Positions 25,088 through 34,314 of a DNA stretch of 64,000 bases are shown one piece after another. Position numbers and translations under genes: made by a program. Positions within the stretch are counted from its first letter, which is position 1, and every line of letters starts with the position of its first letter. The notes beneath the pieces are model-generated. The model saw nothing but the letters and a program-made list of their open reading frames with translations. It searched no databases and was not told the origin of the DNA. Location: positions 6,356,001-6,420,000 of the forward strand of contig NZ_AP021901.1 in NCBI RefSeq assembly GCF_018325905.1, written 5' to 3'. Source of the DNA: Pseudomonas sp. St316 (GTDB taxonomy: Bacteria > Pseudomonadota > Gammaproteobacteria > Pseudomonadales > Pseudomonadaceae).

Positions 25088-25162
25088 ATCGGGGTCAATT
25101 TCAGGTACTTCCTGCACATCCCCAGCTTGTCAGTTCGCCCCTGCCCCGCCACACTAGCGTCT

Positions 25163-25732
25163 ATGAAAAACGTCAGCCCCACCTACCTCAAGCATCACTT
25201 CCTGATTGCCATGCCGCACATGGCCGATCCGAATTTTGCCCACACCTTGACCTACATCGTCGAGCACACGGCCAATGGGGCCATGGGGCTGGTAATCAAT
25301 CGCCCGCAGGAACTGAACCTGGCGGACATCCTGGAGCAGTTGCGCCCCGACGTGGAACCGCCACTCCTGTGCCAGCACGTGCCGATTTTCATCGGCGGCC
25401 CGGTGCAGACCGACCGCGGTTTCGTGCTCCATCCGTCGGGCCCCAAATACCAGGCCACCGTGGATCTGGACGGGGTGTCACTGTCCACCTCCCAAGACGT
25501 GCTGTTCGCCATCGCCGACGGCGTCGGCCCGCAAAAGAGCCTGATCGCCCTCGGCTATGCCGGTTGGGAACCCGGGCAACTGGAAGCCGAACTGGCCGAT
25601 AACGCCTGGCTGACCTGCCCGTTCGACGCCGACATCCTGTTCAACACCAGCAGCGAACTGCGCCTGGAAGCGGCGGCCAGCCGGTTGGGGGTCAACCTCA
25701 GCCTGCTCACCAGCCAGGCAGGACACGCCTGA
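25163..25732 (+). CDS. algH: YqgE/AlgH family protein (UPF0301)
   Basis: A 189-residue protein of the UPF0301 family, called AlgH in Pseudomonas for an old link with alginate; its biochemical role is not settled. Family segments are YLKHHFLIAMPHMADPNFA, GAMGLVINRPQELNLADIL, PIFIGGPVQTDRGFVLH and IALGYAGWEPGQLEAEL. The ATG at 25163 gives the normal N-terminus. The stop overlaps the start of ruvX by one base (TGATG), so the two are translationally coupled. Confidence 0.93.
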   Translation: MKNVSPTYLKHHFLIAMPHMADPNFAHTLTYIVEHTANGAMGLVINRPQELNLADILEQLRPDVEPPLLCQHVPIFIGGPVQTDRGFVLHPSGPKYQATVDLDGVSLSTSQDVLFAIADGVGPQKSLIALGYAGWEPGQLEAELADNAWLTCPFDADILFNTSSELRLEAAASRLGVNLSLLTSQAGHA

Positions 25733-26169
25733 TGGCCCTGCGCTTGCTGCTGGGCTTCGATTACGGCACCAAACAGATCGGCGTGGCGGTCGGCCAGGTC
25801 ATTACCGGCCAGGCCCGCGAGTTATGCACGCTGAAAGCCCAGAATGGCGTGCCGGACTGGAACCAGGTCGAAGCGTTGATCAAGGAGTGGAAACCCGATG
25901 CCGTGGTGGTCGGCCTGCCGCTGAACATGGACGGCACACCCAGTGACATGTGCCTGCGCGCCGAAAAGTTCGCCCGCCGGCTCAATGGCCGCTACAACCT
26001 GCCCTTCTATACCCATGACGAGCGCCTGACCACTTTCGAGGCCAAGGGCGAGCGCCTGGTGCGCGGCGGGCAGAAAGGCAGTTACCGCGACAACCCGGTG
26101 GACGCCATCGCCGCGGCCCTGCTACTGCAAGGCTGGCTCGACGCCAACGCCGCCCTGTTCGAAACCTGA
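25732..26169 (+). CDS. ruvX: RuvX/YqgF, RNase H-fold nuclease
   Basis: A 145-residue RNase H-like protein, annotated as putative Holliday junction resolvase and tied to 16S rRNA 5' maturation in E. coli. It has LLGFDYGTKQIGVAVGQ with the first catalytic aspartate at about residue 8, VVVGLPLNMDGTPSDM, YTHDERLTTFEA and the late DAIAAALLLQGWL with another acidic residue. It overlaps algH by one base and is followed by a terminator. Confidence 0.94.
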   Translation: MALRLLLGFDYGTKQIGVAVGQVITGQARELCTLKAQNGVPDWNQVEALIKEWKPDAVVVGLPLNMDGTPSDMCLRAEKFARRLNGRYNLPFYTHDERLTTFEAKGERLVRGGQKGSYRDNPVDAIAAALLLQGWLDANAALFET

Positions 26170-26175
26170 TTTTTT

Positions 26176-26203
26176 GAAAGCGCCGCCAAGGCGCTTTCTC
26201 TTA
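26176..26203 (+). terminator. Rho-independent terminator after ruvX
   Basis: A perfect nine-base-pair stem, GAAAGCGCC at 26176-26184 and GGCGCTTTC at 26190-26198, around loop GCCAA. The downstream T-run is short (TCTCTTA), so it may act partly. It is preceded by a T6 run that would serve the opposite strand. Confidence 0.7.
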
Positions 26204-26253
26204 GCGATAGACCGCGCCACTCACCACCGGCCCGGGAACCTGAAGGAGCCAGC

Positions 26254-26760
26254 ATGAGCCTGCCCAATCCTGCCGAACTGATCAGCCAGATGGCGATCCG
26301 TCTCACGGCACACCTGGAACAACGCGGCATCAGCGAACCGCGCTACATCGGTATTCGCACCGGTGGCGTCTGGGTCGCCCAGGCCTTGCTTGAAGCACTG
26401 GGCAGCCAATCGCCGCTGGGCACCCTGGACGTGTCCTTCTACCGCGACGACTTCAGCCAGAACGGCCTGCACCCGCAGGTGCGCCCCTCGGCGCTGCCGT
26501 TCGAGATCGAAGGCCAGCACCTGGTGCTGATCGACGACGTGCTGATGAGTGGCCGGACCATCCGCGCCGCCATGAACGAACTGTTCGACTACGGCCGCCC
26601 GGCCAGCGTGACGCTGGTGTGCCTGCTGGACCTGGACGCCGCGGAACTGCCGATCCGGCCGAACGTGGTCGGTGCGACGCTGACGCTGGCCGCCCACGAG
26701 CGGGTCAAGCTATCCGGGCCGTCGCCGCTGCAACTCGAACTGCAAGACCTTGCCCTTTAA
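26254..26760 (+). CDS. pyrR: PyrR, pyrimidine regulatory protein / uracil phosphoribosyltransferase
   Basis: A 168-residue type I phosphoribosyltransferase-fold protein. It has [20 protein letters not shown] near residue 30 and the PRPP-binding loop [17 protein letters not shown] at about 91-107. PyrR can regulate pyrimidine genes by attenuation and has weak uracil phosphoribosyltransferase activity. In Pseudomonas it heads the pyrR-pyrB-pyrC' cluster, as here, with pyrB beginning 24 bases downstream. I did not find a convincing anti-terminator structure in that gap. Confidence 0.95.
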   Translation: MSLPNPAELISQMAIRLTAHLEQRGISEPRYIGIRTGGVWVAQALLEALGSQSPLGTLDVSFYRDDFSQNGLHPQVRPSALPFEIEGQHLVLIDDVLMSGRTIRAAMNELFDYGRPASVTLVCLLDLDAAELPIRPNVVGATLTLAAHERVKLSGPSPLQLELQDLAL

Positions 26761-26784
26761 CTGCCCTTGTAAGAGTCCATCGCG

Positions 26785-27789
26785 ATGACGCCTCTCGAAA
26801 CCAAGCGCCCGCTGCAGCTCAACGATCAGGGCCAGCTGCGGCACTTCCTGTCCCTCGACGGCCTGCGCCGCGAGCTGCTGACGGAAATCCTCGACACAGC
26901 CGACTCGTTCCTCGAAGTCGGTGCCCGGGCGGTGAAGAAAGTCCCGTTGCTGCGCGGCAAGACCGTGTGCAACGTGTTCTTCGAAAACTCCACCCGCACC
27001 CGCACCACCTTCGAGCTGGCGGCCCAGCGGCTGTCGGCAGACGTGATCACCCTCAACGTGTCCACGTCCTCGGCGAGCAAGGGTGAAACCCTGCTCGACA
27101 CCCTGCGCAACCTCGAAGCCATGGCCGCCGACATGTTCGTCGTGCGCCACGGCGACTCCGGCGCGGCGCACTTCATTGCCGAACACGTCTGCCCGCAAGT
27201 GGCGATCATCAACGGCGGCGATGGCCGTCATGCCCACCCGACCCAAGGCATGCTGGACATGCTGACCATCCGTCGGCACAAGGGCAGCTTCGAGAACCTG
27301 TCGGTGGCCATCGTCGGCGACATCCTGCACTCGCGGGTGGCCCGTTCGAACATGCTGGCCCTCAAGACCCTCGGCTGCCCGGACATCCGCGTGATCGCGC
27401 CGAAGACCTTGCTGCCCATCGGCGTCGAACAATACGGCGTGAAGGTCTACACCGACATGACCGAGGGCCTCAAGGATGTGGACGTGGTGATCATGTTGCG
27501 CCTGCAGCGTGAACGCATGACCGGCGGCCTGCTGCCCAGCGAAGGCGAGTTCTACCGGCTGTTCGGCCTGACCACCGCCCGCCTGGCCGGGGCCAAGCCG
27601 GACGCTATCGTCATGCACCCGGGGCCAATCAACCGCGGCGTGGAAATCGAGTCGGCGGTGGCCGACGGGCCGCACTCGGTGATCCTCAACCAGGTGACCT
27701 ACGGCATCGCCATCCGCATGGCCGTGCTGTCCATGGCCATGAGCGGGCAAACGGCCCAGCGCCAATTCGACCAGGAGAACGCCCAGTGA
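26785..27789 (+). CDS. pyrB: Aspartate carbamoyltransferase catalytic subunit
   Basis: PyrB condenses carbamoyl phosphate and aspartate in pyrimidine synthesis. The 334-residue product has the carbamoyl phosphate motif [16 protein letters not shown] (about 67-82), [19 protein letters not shown] (about 147-165), and [14 protein letters not shown] near 281. It carries a somewhat longer N-terminus than E. coli PyrB, as in other pseudomonads, where this extension helps bind PyrC' and nucleotides. It overlaps the start of pyrC' by four bases. Confidence 0.97.
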   Translation: MTPLETKRPLQLNDQGQLRHFLSLDGLRRELLTEILDTADSFLEVGARAVKKVPLLRGKTVCNVFFENSTRTRTTFELAAQRLSADVITLNVSTSSASKGETLLDTLRNLEAMAADMFVVRHGDSGAAHFIAEHVCPQVAIINGGDGRHAHPTQGMLDMLTIRRHKGSFENLSVAIVGDILHSRVARSNMLALKTLGCPDIRVIAPKTLLPIGVEQYGVKVYTDMTEGLKDVDVVIMLRLQRERMTGGLLPSEGEFYRLFGLTTARLAGAKPDAIVMHPGPINRGVEIESAVADGPHSVILNQVTYGIAIRMAVLSMAMSGQTAQRQFDQENAQ

Positions 27790-29057
27790 AGCTCAGCATT
27801 CTCGGCGCACGCGTGATCGATCCAGCCAGCGGCCTGGATCAAGTGACTGATATCCATATCGATGCCTGCAAGATCGTCGCCCTGGGCGTCGCGCCCGCCG
27901 ATTTCATCGCCGTCGAGACCCTCGACGCCCAAGGCCTGGTGGCCGCTCCCGGCCTGGTGGACCTGAACGTCGCCCTACGTGAACCGGGCTACAGCCGCAA
28001 AGGCAGCATCGTCAGCGAAACCCGCGCCGCCGCTGCCGGGGGCGTGACCAGCCTGTGCTGCCCGCCGCAGACCAAACCCGTGCTGGACACCTCGGCCGTG
28101 GCCGAACTGATCCTCGACCGGGCCCGCGAGGCCGGCAATACCAAGGTCTTCCCAATTGGCGCACTGAGCAAGGGCCTGGACGGCGAGCAACTGGCCGAGC
28201 TCATCGCCCTGCGTGACGCTGGTTGCGTGGCGTTCGGCAACGGCCTGAACAGTTTCCGCAACACCCGTACCCTGTGCCGCGCCCTGGAATACGCGGCAAC
28301 CTTCGACCTGACGGTGATCTTCAACTCCCAGGATCACGATCTGGCCGAAGGTGGCTTGGCCCATGAGGGCCCGACCGCCAGTTTCCTCGGCCTGCCGGGC
28401 ATCCCGGAAACCGCCGAGACCGTGGCCCTGGCCCGGGACCTGCTGTTGGTCGAGCAAAGCGGCGTGCGCGCGCACTTCAGCCAGTTGACCAGTGCCCGCG
28501 GTGCGGCACTGATCGCCCAGGCCCAGGCCCGCGGCTTGCCGGTGACCGCCGATGTGGCGCTGTACCAGTTGATCCTGACCGACGAAGCGCTGATCGATTT
28601 CAACAGTGTCTATCACGTCCAGCCGCCACTGCGCACCCGCGCCGACCGCGAGGGCTTGCGCGAGGCGGTGAGGTCCGGGGTGATCTCGGCCATCTCCAGC
28701 CATCACCAACCTCACGAGCGCGACGCCAAGCTGGCACCGTTCGGTGCCACCGAGCCGGGCATCAGCAGCGTCGAACTGCTGCTGCCCCTGGCCCTGACCC
28801 TGGTGGAAGACGGCTTGCTCGACCTGCCGACCTTGCTGGCACGCCTGAGCGCCGGCCCGGCCCAGGCACTGCAATTGCCGGCAGGTAAACTGGCGGTTGG
28901 CGCGGCGGCGGACCTGGTGCTGTTCGACCCTGCGGCGTCCACCGTGGCCGGTGAAGCCTGGCGTTCCAAGGGTGACAACTGCCCGTTCCTGGGCCATAGC
29001 TTGCCAGGGGTCGTGCGCTACACCCTGATGGATGGGCGGATCACTCACCAGGCCTGA
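27786..29057 (+). CDS. pyrC': PyrC', dihydroorotase-like subunit lacking the metal-binding HxH
   Basis: A 423-residue amidohydrolase-fold protein. Dihydroorotases have a D-x-H-x-H-x-R metal site; here the same place reads [14 protein letters not shown] (about residues 57-70), so both histidines are lost. The later sequence ([17 protein letters not shown] near 300) also departs from the catalytic consensus. This matches the known inactive PyrC' of Pseudomonas, which forms a dodecamer with PyrB and is needed for its assembly. Dihydroorotase activity must come from another gene elsewhere. ATGA overlap with pyrB keeps the subunits coupled. Confidence 0.93.
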   Translation: MKLSILGARVIDPASGLDQVTDIHIDACKIVALGVAPADFIAVETLDAQGLVAAPGLVDLNVALREPGYSRKGSIVSETRAAAAGGVTSLCCPPQTKPVLDTSAVAELILDRAREAGNTKVFPIGALSKGLDGEQLAELIALRDAGCVAFGNGLNSFRNTRTLCRALEYAATFDLTVIFNSQDHDLAEGGLAHEGPTASFLGLPGIPETAETVALARDLLLVEQSGVRAHFSQLTSARGAALIAQAQARGLPVTADVALYQLILTDEALIDFNSVYHVQPPLRTRADREGLREAVRSGVISAISSHHQPHERDAKLAPFGATEPGISSVELLLPLALTLVEDGLLDLPTLLARLSAGPAQALQLPAGKLAVGAAADLVLFDPAASTVAGEAWRSKGDNCPFLGHSLPGVVRYTLMDGRITHQA

Positions 29058-29070
29058 TACCGCGCCGTTC

Positions 29071-29167
29071 CTATCGCGAGCAAGCTCGCTCCCACAGGGG
29101 ATTTTCGGTGAACACATGATGCGTGAACACCTCGATCCAATGTGGGAGCGAGCTTGCTCGCGATGCA
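29071..29167. repeat. REPIN after pyrC'
   Basis: Inverted REP (CGCGAGCAAGCTCGCTCCCA at 29075) and forward REP (TGTGGGAGCGAGCTTGCTCG ending near 29164) between the convergent ends of pyrC' and the TM2 gene. Confidence 0.88.
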
Positions 29168-29179
29168 GCCGACTCGGTC

Positions 29180-29608
29180 TTACTGGAAAGCCCCTCGCTT
29201 CTGCGCATTACGAATCGAAACCTGATCGTTCAACGTCCAGAAGTCATACAGCACCCCCAGGAAAAACACCCCGCCGGTCAGCAGGTAGAGAATCCCGCTG
29301 AGCCATTTGCCCTGGTACATGCGGTGTACGCCCAGCACCCCGAGAAACGTCAGCAGAATCCACGCCACACTGTATTCGATAGGCCCCGGAGTGAAACGCA
29401 GGTCCGCTTCGCGATCCATGGCTGGAATCAGGAACAGGTCGATCAGCCAGCCAATGCCCAGCAGCCCGAAGGTGAAGAACCAGATCGTGCCCGTGACCGG
29501 CTTGCCGTAATAGAAACGATGGGCCCCGGTGAAACCGAAAATCCACAGCAGATACCCAATGACCTTGCTGTGGGTATCGTGGCTGGCGTCCTGCTGATAG
29601 CTGTTCAT
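29180..29608 (-). CDS. TM2 domain-containing membrane protein
   Basis: A 142-residue inner-membrane protein with two TM2-type repeats. The first is at about residues 17-55 (GYLLWIFGFTGAHRFYYGKP, then WFFTFGLLGIGWLIDLFLIP), the second at about 82-125 (AWILLTFLGVLGVHRMYQG, then LLTGGVFFLGVLYDFWTLND). TM2 domains have paired helices with a G-x-H-R-(F/M)-Y turn, which is present twice. The function of this family in bacteria is unknown. It stands alone between a REPIN and a 249-base gap before the divergent NlpC/P60 gene. Confidence 0.85.
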   Translation of the reverse strand: MNSYQQDASHDTHSKVIGYLLWIFGFTGAHRFYYGKPVTGTIWFFTFGLLGIGWLIDLFLIPAMDREADLRFTPGPIEYSVAWILLTFLGVLGVHRMYQGKWLSGILYLLTGGVFFLGVLYDFWTLNDQVSIRNAQKRGAFQ

Positions 29609-29857
29609 GAATGGCCTCTTTTGCCTCGATAGATAAATTTTTTCGGACTTTTTGTGACTTTTTCGTGTCTGGCCGACAAGCGGTCCTTGGCGACTCGGAC
29701 CGGCGAAACCCCCGTGGTATAGGGGTTCTGTCGGACAATCGGGTCAATTTGTCGCATTTTGCCGGGTTTTGCGCTGCGTTTCGAATCGACAAACGGCCTC
29801 GGAAACGCGAAAAAAGCTGTTATAAAGTTGCGCGCTAACCTTTAAGAGCCCTGCCTA

Positions 29858-30469
29858 ATGCGTCCATTTTTCAAGACATGGCTAACCATTTGCCTTTTAT
29901 TGCCGCTGGCCGCCCACGCCACCAATCGTGAGCAACGTCTTCCCAACGTCAACGGCTATACGCCGAAGTCCCACGTTTCTGCTTCCTCGAGCAAGAACAC
30001 GCCAAGCGTCCAGCGCGTGAGCACAGCCAACAGCAAGCTGGTCCCGCCGATGGCGACCAAAGCGAGCAGTAACGTGTTGAGTCGCGCCGTGAATGTACTC
30101 GGCACACCTTATCGTTGGGGCGGCAGTAGCCCAAGTAAAGGTTTCGATTGCAGCGGGCTGGTGAAATACGCCTTCAACGACGCCACCTTCGACCTGCCGC
30201 GCACCTCCAACGCCATGGCCGCCGGTCATGGCGATAAAGTCGAGCGCAAGGACCTCAAGCCCGGCGACCTGATCTTCTTCAAGCTCAAGAGCCGCCGGGT
30301 CAACCACGTGGCCATCTACCTGGGCAACGACCGCTTCATCCACGCCCCGCGCCGTGGCAAGTCGGTGACCATCGACACCTTGAACAAGCCGTACTGGGAC
30401 ACCCACTACGTGGTTGCCAAGCGCGTGCTGCCGAAAGAGCCTGGAGCAATGCGCGTGGTTCAGCGCTGA
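29858..30469 (+). CDS. Secreted NlpC/P60-family peptidoglycan hydrolase
   Basis: A 203-residue cell-wall hydrolase candidate, probably a gamma-D-glutamyl-diamino acid endopeptidase. A signal peptide covers about residues 1-21 (WLTICLLLPLAAHA). A Ser/Thr-rich linker follows. The NlpC/P60 domain has GTPYRWGGSSPSKGFDCSG with the catalytic cysteine at 98, then LKPGDLIFF, and RRVNHVAIYLGNDRFIHAP with the catalytic histidine near 151. The promoter probably uses TATAAA at 29821-29826. The final protein is likely periplasmic. Confidence 0.92.
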   Translation: MRPFFKTWLTICLLLPLAAHATNREQRLPNVNGYTPKSHVSASSSKNTPSVQRVSTANSKLVPPMATKASSNVLSRAVNVLGTPYRWGGSSPSKGFDCSGLVKYAFNDATFDLPRTSNAMAAGHGDKVERKDLKPGDLIFFKLKSRRVNHVAIYLGNDRFIHAPRRGKSVTIDTLNKPYWDTHYVVAKRVLPKEPGAMRVVQR

Positions 30470-30488
30470 TTCAAGGTATACATGGCCC

Positions 30489-30614
30489 CTGTGGCGAGGG
30501 AGCTTGCTCCCGCTTGAGTGCGCAGCGCTCACAAAATGCTTGAGCCCCAGAGATCATTGGTCAGTTTGGGGCGGCTGCGCCACCCAGCGGGAGCAAGCTC
30601 CCTCGCCAAAGGGG
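30489..30614. repeat. REPIN of the second REP family (TGGCGAGGGAGC type)
   Basis: Arms CTGTGGCGAGGGAGCTTGCTC (30489) and GCGGGAGCAAGCTCCCTCGCC (ending near 30608) are inverted copies of a palindrome different from the main family. The spacer is about 65 bases. It lies between the convergent NlpC/P60 gene and pilT. Confidence 0.85.
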
Positions 30615-30629
30615 CCGAACCACCTCCCC

Positions 30630-31664
30630 TCAGATGTTATCCGGCGTACGCGCCCGCTCCCGAGCATGTTCGCGACTGATCAACCCCTTGTTCACCAAAT
30701 CCTTCAAACACATGTCCAGCGTCTGCATCCCCAGCGAACCGCCGGTCTGGATAGCCGAGTACATCTGCGCCACCTTGTCTTCGCGGATCAGGTTCCGAAT
30801 AGCCGAGGTGCCCAGCATGATTTCATGCGCCGCGATCCGGCCGCCGCCGATTTTCTTGACCAGCGTCTGGGAAATCACCGCCTGCAATGATTCCGACAAC
30901 ATCGAGCGAACCATGGACTTCTCGTCACCGGGGAACACGTCCACCACCCGGTCAATGGTCTTGGCCGCCGACGTGGTGTGCAGGGTGCCAAAGACCAGGT
31001 GCCCGGTTTCCGCGGCGGTCAGCGCCAGGCGAATGGTTTCCAGGTCGCGCATCTCCCCCACCAGGATCACGTCCGGGTCCTCCCGCAGGGCCGAACGCAG
31101 GGCCGTGGAGAAACCCTGGGTGTCACGGTGCACCTCACGCTGGTTGATCAGGCACTTGCGCGGTTCGTGAACGAATTCGATAGGGTCTTCGATGGTTAGG
31201 ATGTGATGGTGCTTGTGGCTGTTCAAGTAGTCGATCATGGCCGCCAGGGTGGTGGACTTGCCTGAACCGGTCGGCCCGGTCACCAATACCAGCCCGCGTG
31301 GCGATTCGGTCACCTTGCGAAACACCTCGCCCATCCCCAGGTCTTCCATGGTCAGGACTTTCGACGGAATGGTGCGAAACACCGCCCCTGCGCCGCGATT
31401 CTGGTTGAAAGCGTTGACCCGGAACCGCGCCACGCCCGGCACGTCGAAGGAAAAATCGGTCTCCAGAAACTTTTCGTAATCTACTCGTTGCCGGTCGTTC
31501 ATGATGTCGTAGATCAGTTCATGAACCTGCTTGTGGTCCAGCGCCGGCAGGTTGATGCGCCTGACATCGCCATCGACGCGGATCATCGGTGGCAGCCCGG
31601 CGGACAGGTGCAGGTCCGACGCGCCCTGCTTGGCGCTGAACGCCAGTAACTCAGTGATATCCAT
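30630..31664 (-). CDS. pilT: PilT, type IV pilus retraction ATPase
   Basis: PilT is the hexameric cytoplasmic motor that depolymerises type IV pili, the output arm of the Pil-Chp system encoded at 12562-22825. The 344-residue product from the ATG at 31664 has the usual start MDITELLAFSAKQGASDLHL, Walker A GPTGSGKST near residue 133, the Asp box, ILTIEDPIEFVH, Walker B VILVGEMRDLETIRLALTAA near 197, and the C-terminal AIRNLIREDK retraction-related helix. It is divergent from yggS with 53 bases between the start codons. Confidence 0.97.
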   Translation of the reverse strand: MDITELLAFSAKQGASDLHLSAGLPPMIRVDGDVRRINLPALDHKQVHELIYDIMNDRQRVDYEKFLETDFSFDVPGVARFRVNAFNQNRGAGAVFRTIPSKVLTMEDLGMGEVFRKVTESPRGLVLVTGPTGSGKSTTLAAMIDYLNSHKHHHILTIEDPIEFVHEPRKCLINQREVHRDTQGFSTALRSALREDPDVILVGEMRDLETIRLALTAAETGHLVFGTLHTTSAAKTIDRVVDVFPGDEKSMVRSMLSESLQAVISQTLVKKIGGGRIAAHEIMLGTSAIRNLIREDKVAQMYSAIQTGGSLGMQTLDMCLKDLVNKGLISREHARERARTPDNI

Positions 31665-31717
31665 AGCGCTCCTCAATTCCAGTAGAATGCCGCGAACCTC
31701 ACCGCTGGCGCTTCTTT

Positions 31718-32404
31718 ATGTCCACGATAGCAGACAACATCGCTCAGGTTAGTTCGCGCATCCGCGCTGCGGAGCAGGCCGCCCAGCGTGCCGAACACAG
31801 TGTCCAGCTGCTGGCCGTGAGCAAGACCAAACCCGTCCAGGCCCTGCGCGAAGCCTATGCCGCCGGCCTGCGGGACTTCGGCGAGAACTACCTGCAAGAA
31901 GCCTTGGGCAAACAGCTCGAACTGACCGACCTGCCCTTGATCTGGCACTTCATCGGCCCCATTCAATCGAACAAGACGCGCGCTATCGCCGAACATTTCG
32001 ACTGGGTGCATTCCGTGGATCGCTTGAAAATTGCACAGCGCCTGTCCGAGCAGCGTCCGGCCGACTTGCCACCGCTGAACATCTGCATTCAGGTCAACGT
32101 CAGCGGTGAAGCCAGCAAATCCGGCTGCACCCCAGCGGACCTGCCTGCCCTGGCCAGCGCCATCAACGCCCTGCCCCGCCTGAAACTGCGCGGGTTGATG
32201 GCGATTCCCGAACCCACCGAAGACCGCGCCGCCCAGGATGCTGCCTTCGCCGCTGTCCAACGCCTGCAAGCCAGCCTGGCACTGCCGCTGGACACCCTTT
32301 CCATGGGCATGAGCCACGATCTTGAGTCGGCCATTGCCCAGGGCGCCACCTGGGTTCGCATCGGTACGGCCCTGTTTGGTGCCCGCGACTACGGTCACCC
32401 CTGA
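31718..32404 (+). CDS. yggS: YggS/PROSC family PLP-binding protein
   Basis: A 228-residue protein that carries pyridoxal phosphate and helps keep free PLP and amino-acid pools in balance. The PLP lysine is K36 in LLAVSKTKPV. Other family segments are FGENYLQEALGKQ, WHFIGPIQSNKTR, QVNVSGEASKSGC and LSMGMSHDLESAIAQGATWVRIG. It sits directly upstream of proC, the common bacterial arrangement. Confidence 0.95.
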   Translation: MSTIADNIAQVSSRIRAAEQAAQRAEHSVQLLAVSKTKPVQALREAYAAGLRDFGENYLQEALGKQLELTDLPLIWHFIGPIQSNKTRAIAEHFDWVHSVDRLKIAQRLSEQRPADLPPLNICIQVNVSGEASKSGCTPADLPALASAINALPRLKLRGLMAIPEPTEDRAAQDAAFAAVQRLQASLALPLDTLSMGMSHDLESAIAQGATWVRIGTALFGARDYGHP

Positions 32405-32439
32405 AACATGGCCGACTCATCTCTTTATAAGGACCTGTC

Positions 32440-33258
32440 ATGAGCAACACGCGTATTGCCTTCATCGGCGCCGGCAACATGGCCGCCAGCCTGATCGGCG
32501 GCCTGCGGGCCAAGGGCCTGGACGCTTCGCTGATCCGCGCCAGCGATCCGGGGGAAGAGACCCGCACCCGGGTGAGCGCCGAACACGGCATCGAAACCTT
32601 CGCCGACAACGCCCAGGCCATCGACGGCGCCCACGTCATCGTACTGGCGGTCAAGCCGCAAGCGATGAAAACCGTCTGCGAAGCCCTGCGTCCAAGCCTC
32701 AAGCCTCATCAACTGGTGGTCTCGATTGCCGCCGGCATCACGTGCGCCAGCATGAACAACTGGCTCGGCGAGCAGCCGATCGTACGCTGCATGCCCAACA
32801 CCCCGGCACTGCTGCGCCAGGGTGTCAGCGGCCTGTTCGCCACGGCCCAGGTGTCCACAGCACAACGCCAGCAGGCCGAGGAGCTGCTGTCAGCTGTCGG
32901 CCTGGCACTGTGGCTGGACACCGAACAGCAACTGGACGCCGTCACCGCCGTCTCCGGCTCCGGCCCGGCGTACTTCTTCCTGCTGGTGGAGGCCATGACC
33001 GCCGCCGGCGAGAAACTCGGCCTGCCCCGTGAGATCGCCGCGAAGCTGACGGCGCAGACCGCCCTTGGCGCGGCCCACATGGTGGTGTCCAGCGACGTCG
33101 ATGCGGCCGAGCTGCGTCGCCGCGTAACCTCGCCGGCCGGCACCACCGAAGCGGCCATCAAATCGTTCCAGGCCGGGGGCTTCGAAGCCCTGGTGGAAAA
33201 AGCACTCGGCGCCGCCGCGCACCGCTCGGCCGAAATGGCCGAACAACTGGGTCAATAA
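32440..33258 (+). CDS. proC: Pyrroline-5-carboxylate reductase
   Basis: ProC makes proline from pyrroline-5-carboxylate with NAD(P)H. The 272-residue product has the Rossmann motif IAFIGAGNMAASLIGGL at the N-terminus, VILAVKPQ near residue 70, VRCMPNTPALLRQGVSGL, and the C-terminal dimerisation signature TAVSGSGPAYFF and TSPAGTTEAAIKSFQ. It is 35 bases downstream of yggS and 10 bases upstream of yggT, so an operon is likely. Confidence 0.97.
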   Translation: MSNTRIAFIGAGNMAASLIGGLRAKGLDASLIRASDPGEETRTRVSAEHGIETFADNAQAIDGAHVIVLAVKPQAMKTVCEALRPSLKPHQLVVSIAAGITCASMNNWLGEQPIVRCMPNTPALLRQGVSGLFATAQVSTAQRQQAEELLSAVGLALWLDTEQQLDAVTAVSGSGPAYFFLLVEAMTAAGEKLGLPREIAAKLTAQTALGAAHMVVSSDVDAAELRRRVTSPAGTTEAAIKSFQAGGFEALVEKALGAAAHRSAEMAEQLGQ

Positions 33259-33268
33259 GGAGCCATTC

Positions 33269-33859
33269 ATGATTGGATTGAACACCGCAGCGGTCTACGT
33301 GCTGCAAACCCTTGGCAGCCTGTACCTGCTGATCGTGCTGCTGCGCTTCGTGCTGCAACTGGTGCGCGCCAACTTCTACAACCCGCTGTGCCAGTTCATC
33401 GTCAAGGCCACCCAGCCGCTGCTCAAGCCCCTGCGCCGGATCATCCCGAGCCTGTTCGGCCTGGACATGTCGTCGCTGGTGCTGGCGATCCTGGTGCAAC
33501 TGGCGCTGATGGCCCTGACCCTGCTGCTGACCTACGGCACCACCGGCAACCCGCTGCAACTGCTGATCTGGTCGATCATTGGCGTGACCGCGCTGTTCCT
33601 GAAGATTTTCTTCTTTGCCATGATCATCAGCGTGATCCTGTCGTGGGTCGCGCCAGGCAGCCATAACCCGGGCGCCGAGCTGGTGAACCAGATCTGCGAG
33701 CCGGCCCTGGCGCCGTTTCGCCGCATCGTGCCGAACCTGGGCGGCCTGGATATCTCGCCGATCCTGGCGTTCATGGTGCTCAAGCTGATCGACATGCTGG
33801 TGATCAACAACCTGGCGGCGATCACCATGATGCCGGAAATCCTGCGCCTGCTGATCTGA
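33269..33859 (+). CDS. yggT: YggT family membrane protein
   Basis: A 196-residue inner-membrane protein with two YggT repeats, each of two membrane helices and a conserved N-P-(L/I) region: LLIVLLRFVLQLVRANFYNP then QPLLKPLRRIIPSL, and later ISVILSWVAPGSHNPGAEL then LAPFRRIVPNLGGLDISP. The family is widespread next to proC and yggS; its function is uncertain, with suggested roles in osmotic stress or cell-surface integrity. Confidence 0.92.
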   Translation: MIGLNTAAVYVLQTLGSLYLLIVLLRFVLQLVRANFYNPLCQFIVKATQPLLKPLRRIIPSLFGLDMSSLVLAILVQLALMALTLLLTYGTTGNPLQLLIWSIIGVTALFLKIFFFAMIISVILSWVAPGSHNPGAELVNQICEPALAPFRRIVPNLGGLDISPILAFMVLKLIDMLVINNLAAITMMPEILRLLI

Positions 33860-33864
33860 CCCAC

Positions 33865-34158
33865 GTGAGCTACTTTCGCTGGGATGGCGACGACCTGGTC
33901 CTGGAGTGTCACCTGCAACCGGCAGCCCGCAGCGATGATTTCGCCGGGCTGCACGGTGACCGCCTGAAGATCCGCCTCACCGCCCCGCCAGTCGAGGGCA
34001 AGGCCAACGCGTACCTGATGGGGTTCCTGGCCAAGGCGTTTGGCGTGTCCAAGAGCCAGGTCAGCCTGGTCAGCGGCGAATTGAACCGGCAGAAACGGGT
34101 GCGCATTCATTCGCCGAAGAAACTGCCGGAGTTGCCGGGCCTCGTCCGGCCAGCCTGA
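33865..34158 (+). CDS. DUF167 (YggU) family protein
   Basis: A 97-residue small protein of the DUF167/YggU family, of unknown function. It starts with GTG at 33865, five bases after yggT, and begins VSYFRWDGDDLVLECHLQP; the core is RLTAPPVEGKANAYLMGFLA and VSLVSGELNRQKRVRI. The tight spacing shows co-transcription with yggT. Confidence 0.93.
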   Translation: MSYFRWDGDDLVLECHLQPAARSDDFAGLHGDRLKIRLTAPPVEGKANAYLMGFLAKAFGVSKSQVSLVSGELNRQKRVRIHSPKKLPELPGLVRPA

Positions 34159-34186
34159 TCCGGCTTGGATCGGGGCATGGTCAACC

Positions 34187-34314
34187 TGTGGCGAGGGAGC
34201 TTGCTCCCGCTGGGTTGCGAAGCCGCCCCAAACAGGCAACGCACAATGACTGGCAGCCCCCCCTGCTTTCAGGGCCGCTTCGCGCCCCAGCGGGAGCAAG
34301 CTCCCTCGCCACAA
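34187..34314. repeat. REPIN of the second REP family upstream of metX
   Basis: Arms TGTGGCGAGGGAGCTTGCTC (34187) and GCGGGAGCAAGCTCCCTCGCC (ending near 34311) match the pair at 30489-30614, with a spacer of about 70 bases. It lies between yggU and metX. Confidence 0.87.

Noticed and set aside
26700-26785. A PyrR-type attenuator before pyrB
   Set aside because: The 24-base pyrR-pyrB gap is too short and I found no terminator/anti-terminator pair there.
29609-29857. A small gene between the TM2 gene and the NlpC/P60 gene
   Set aside because: The rightward frame at 29611-29838 has no ribosome-binding site or resemblance; the region is better explained as divergent promoters.
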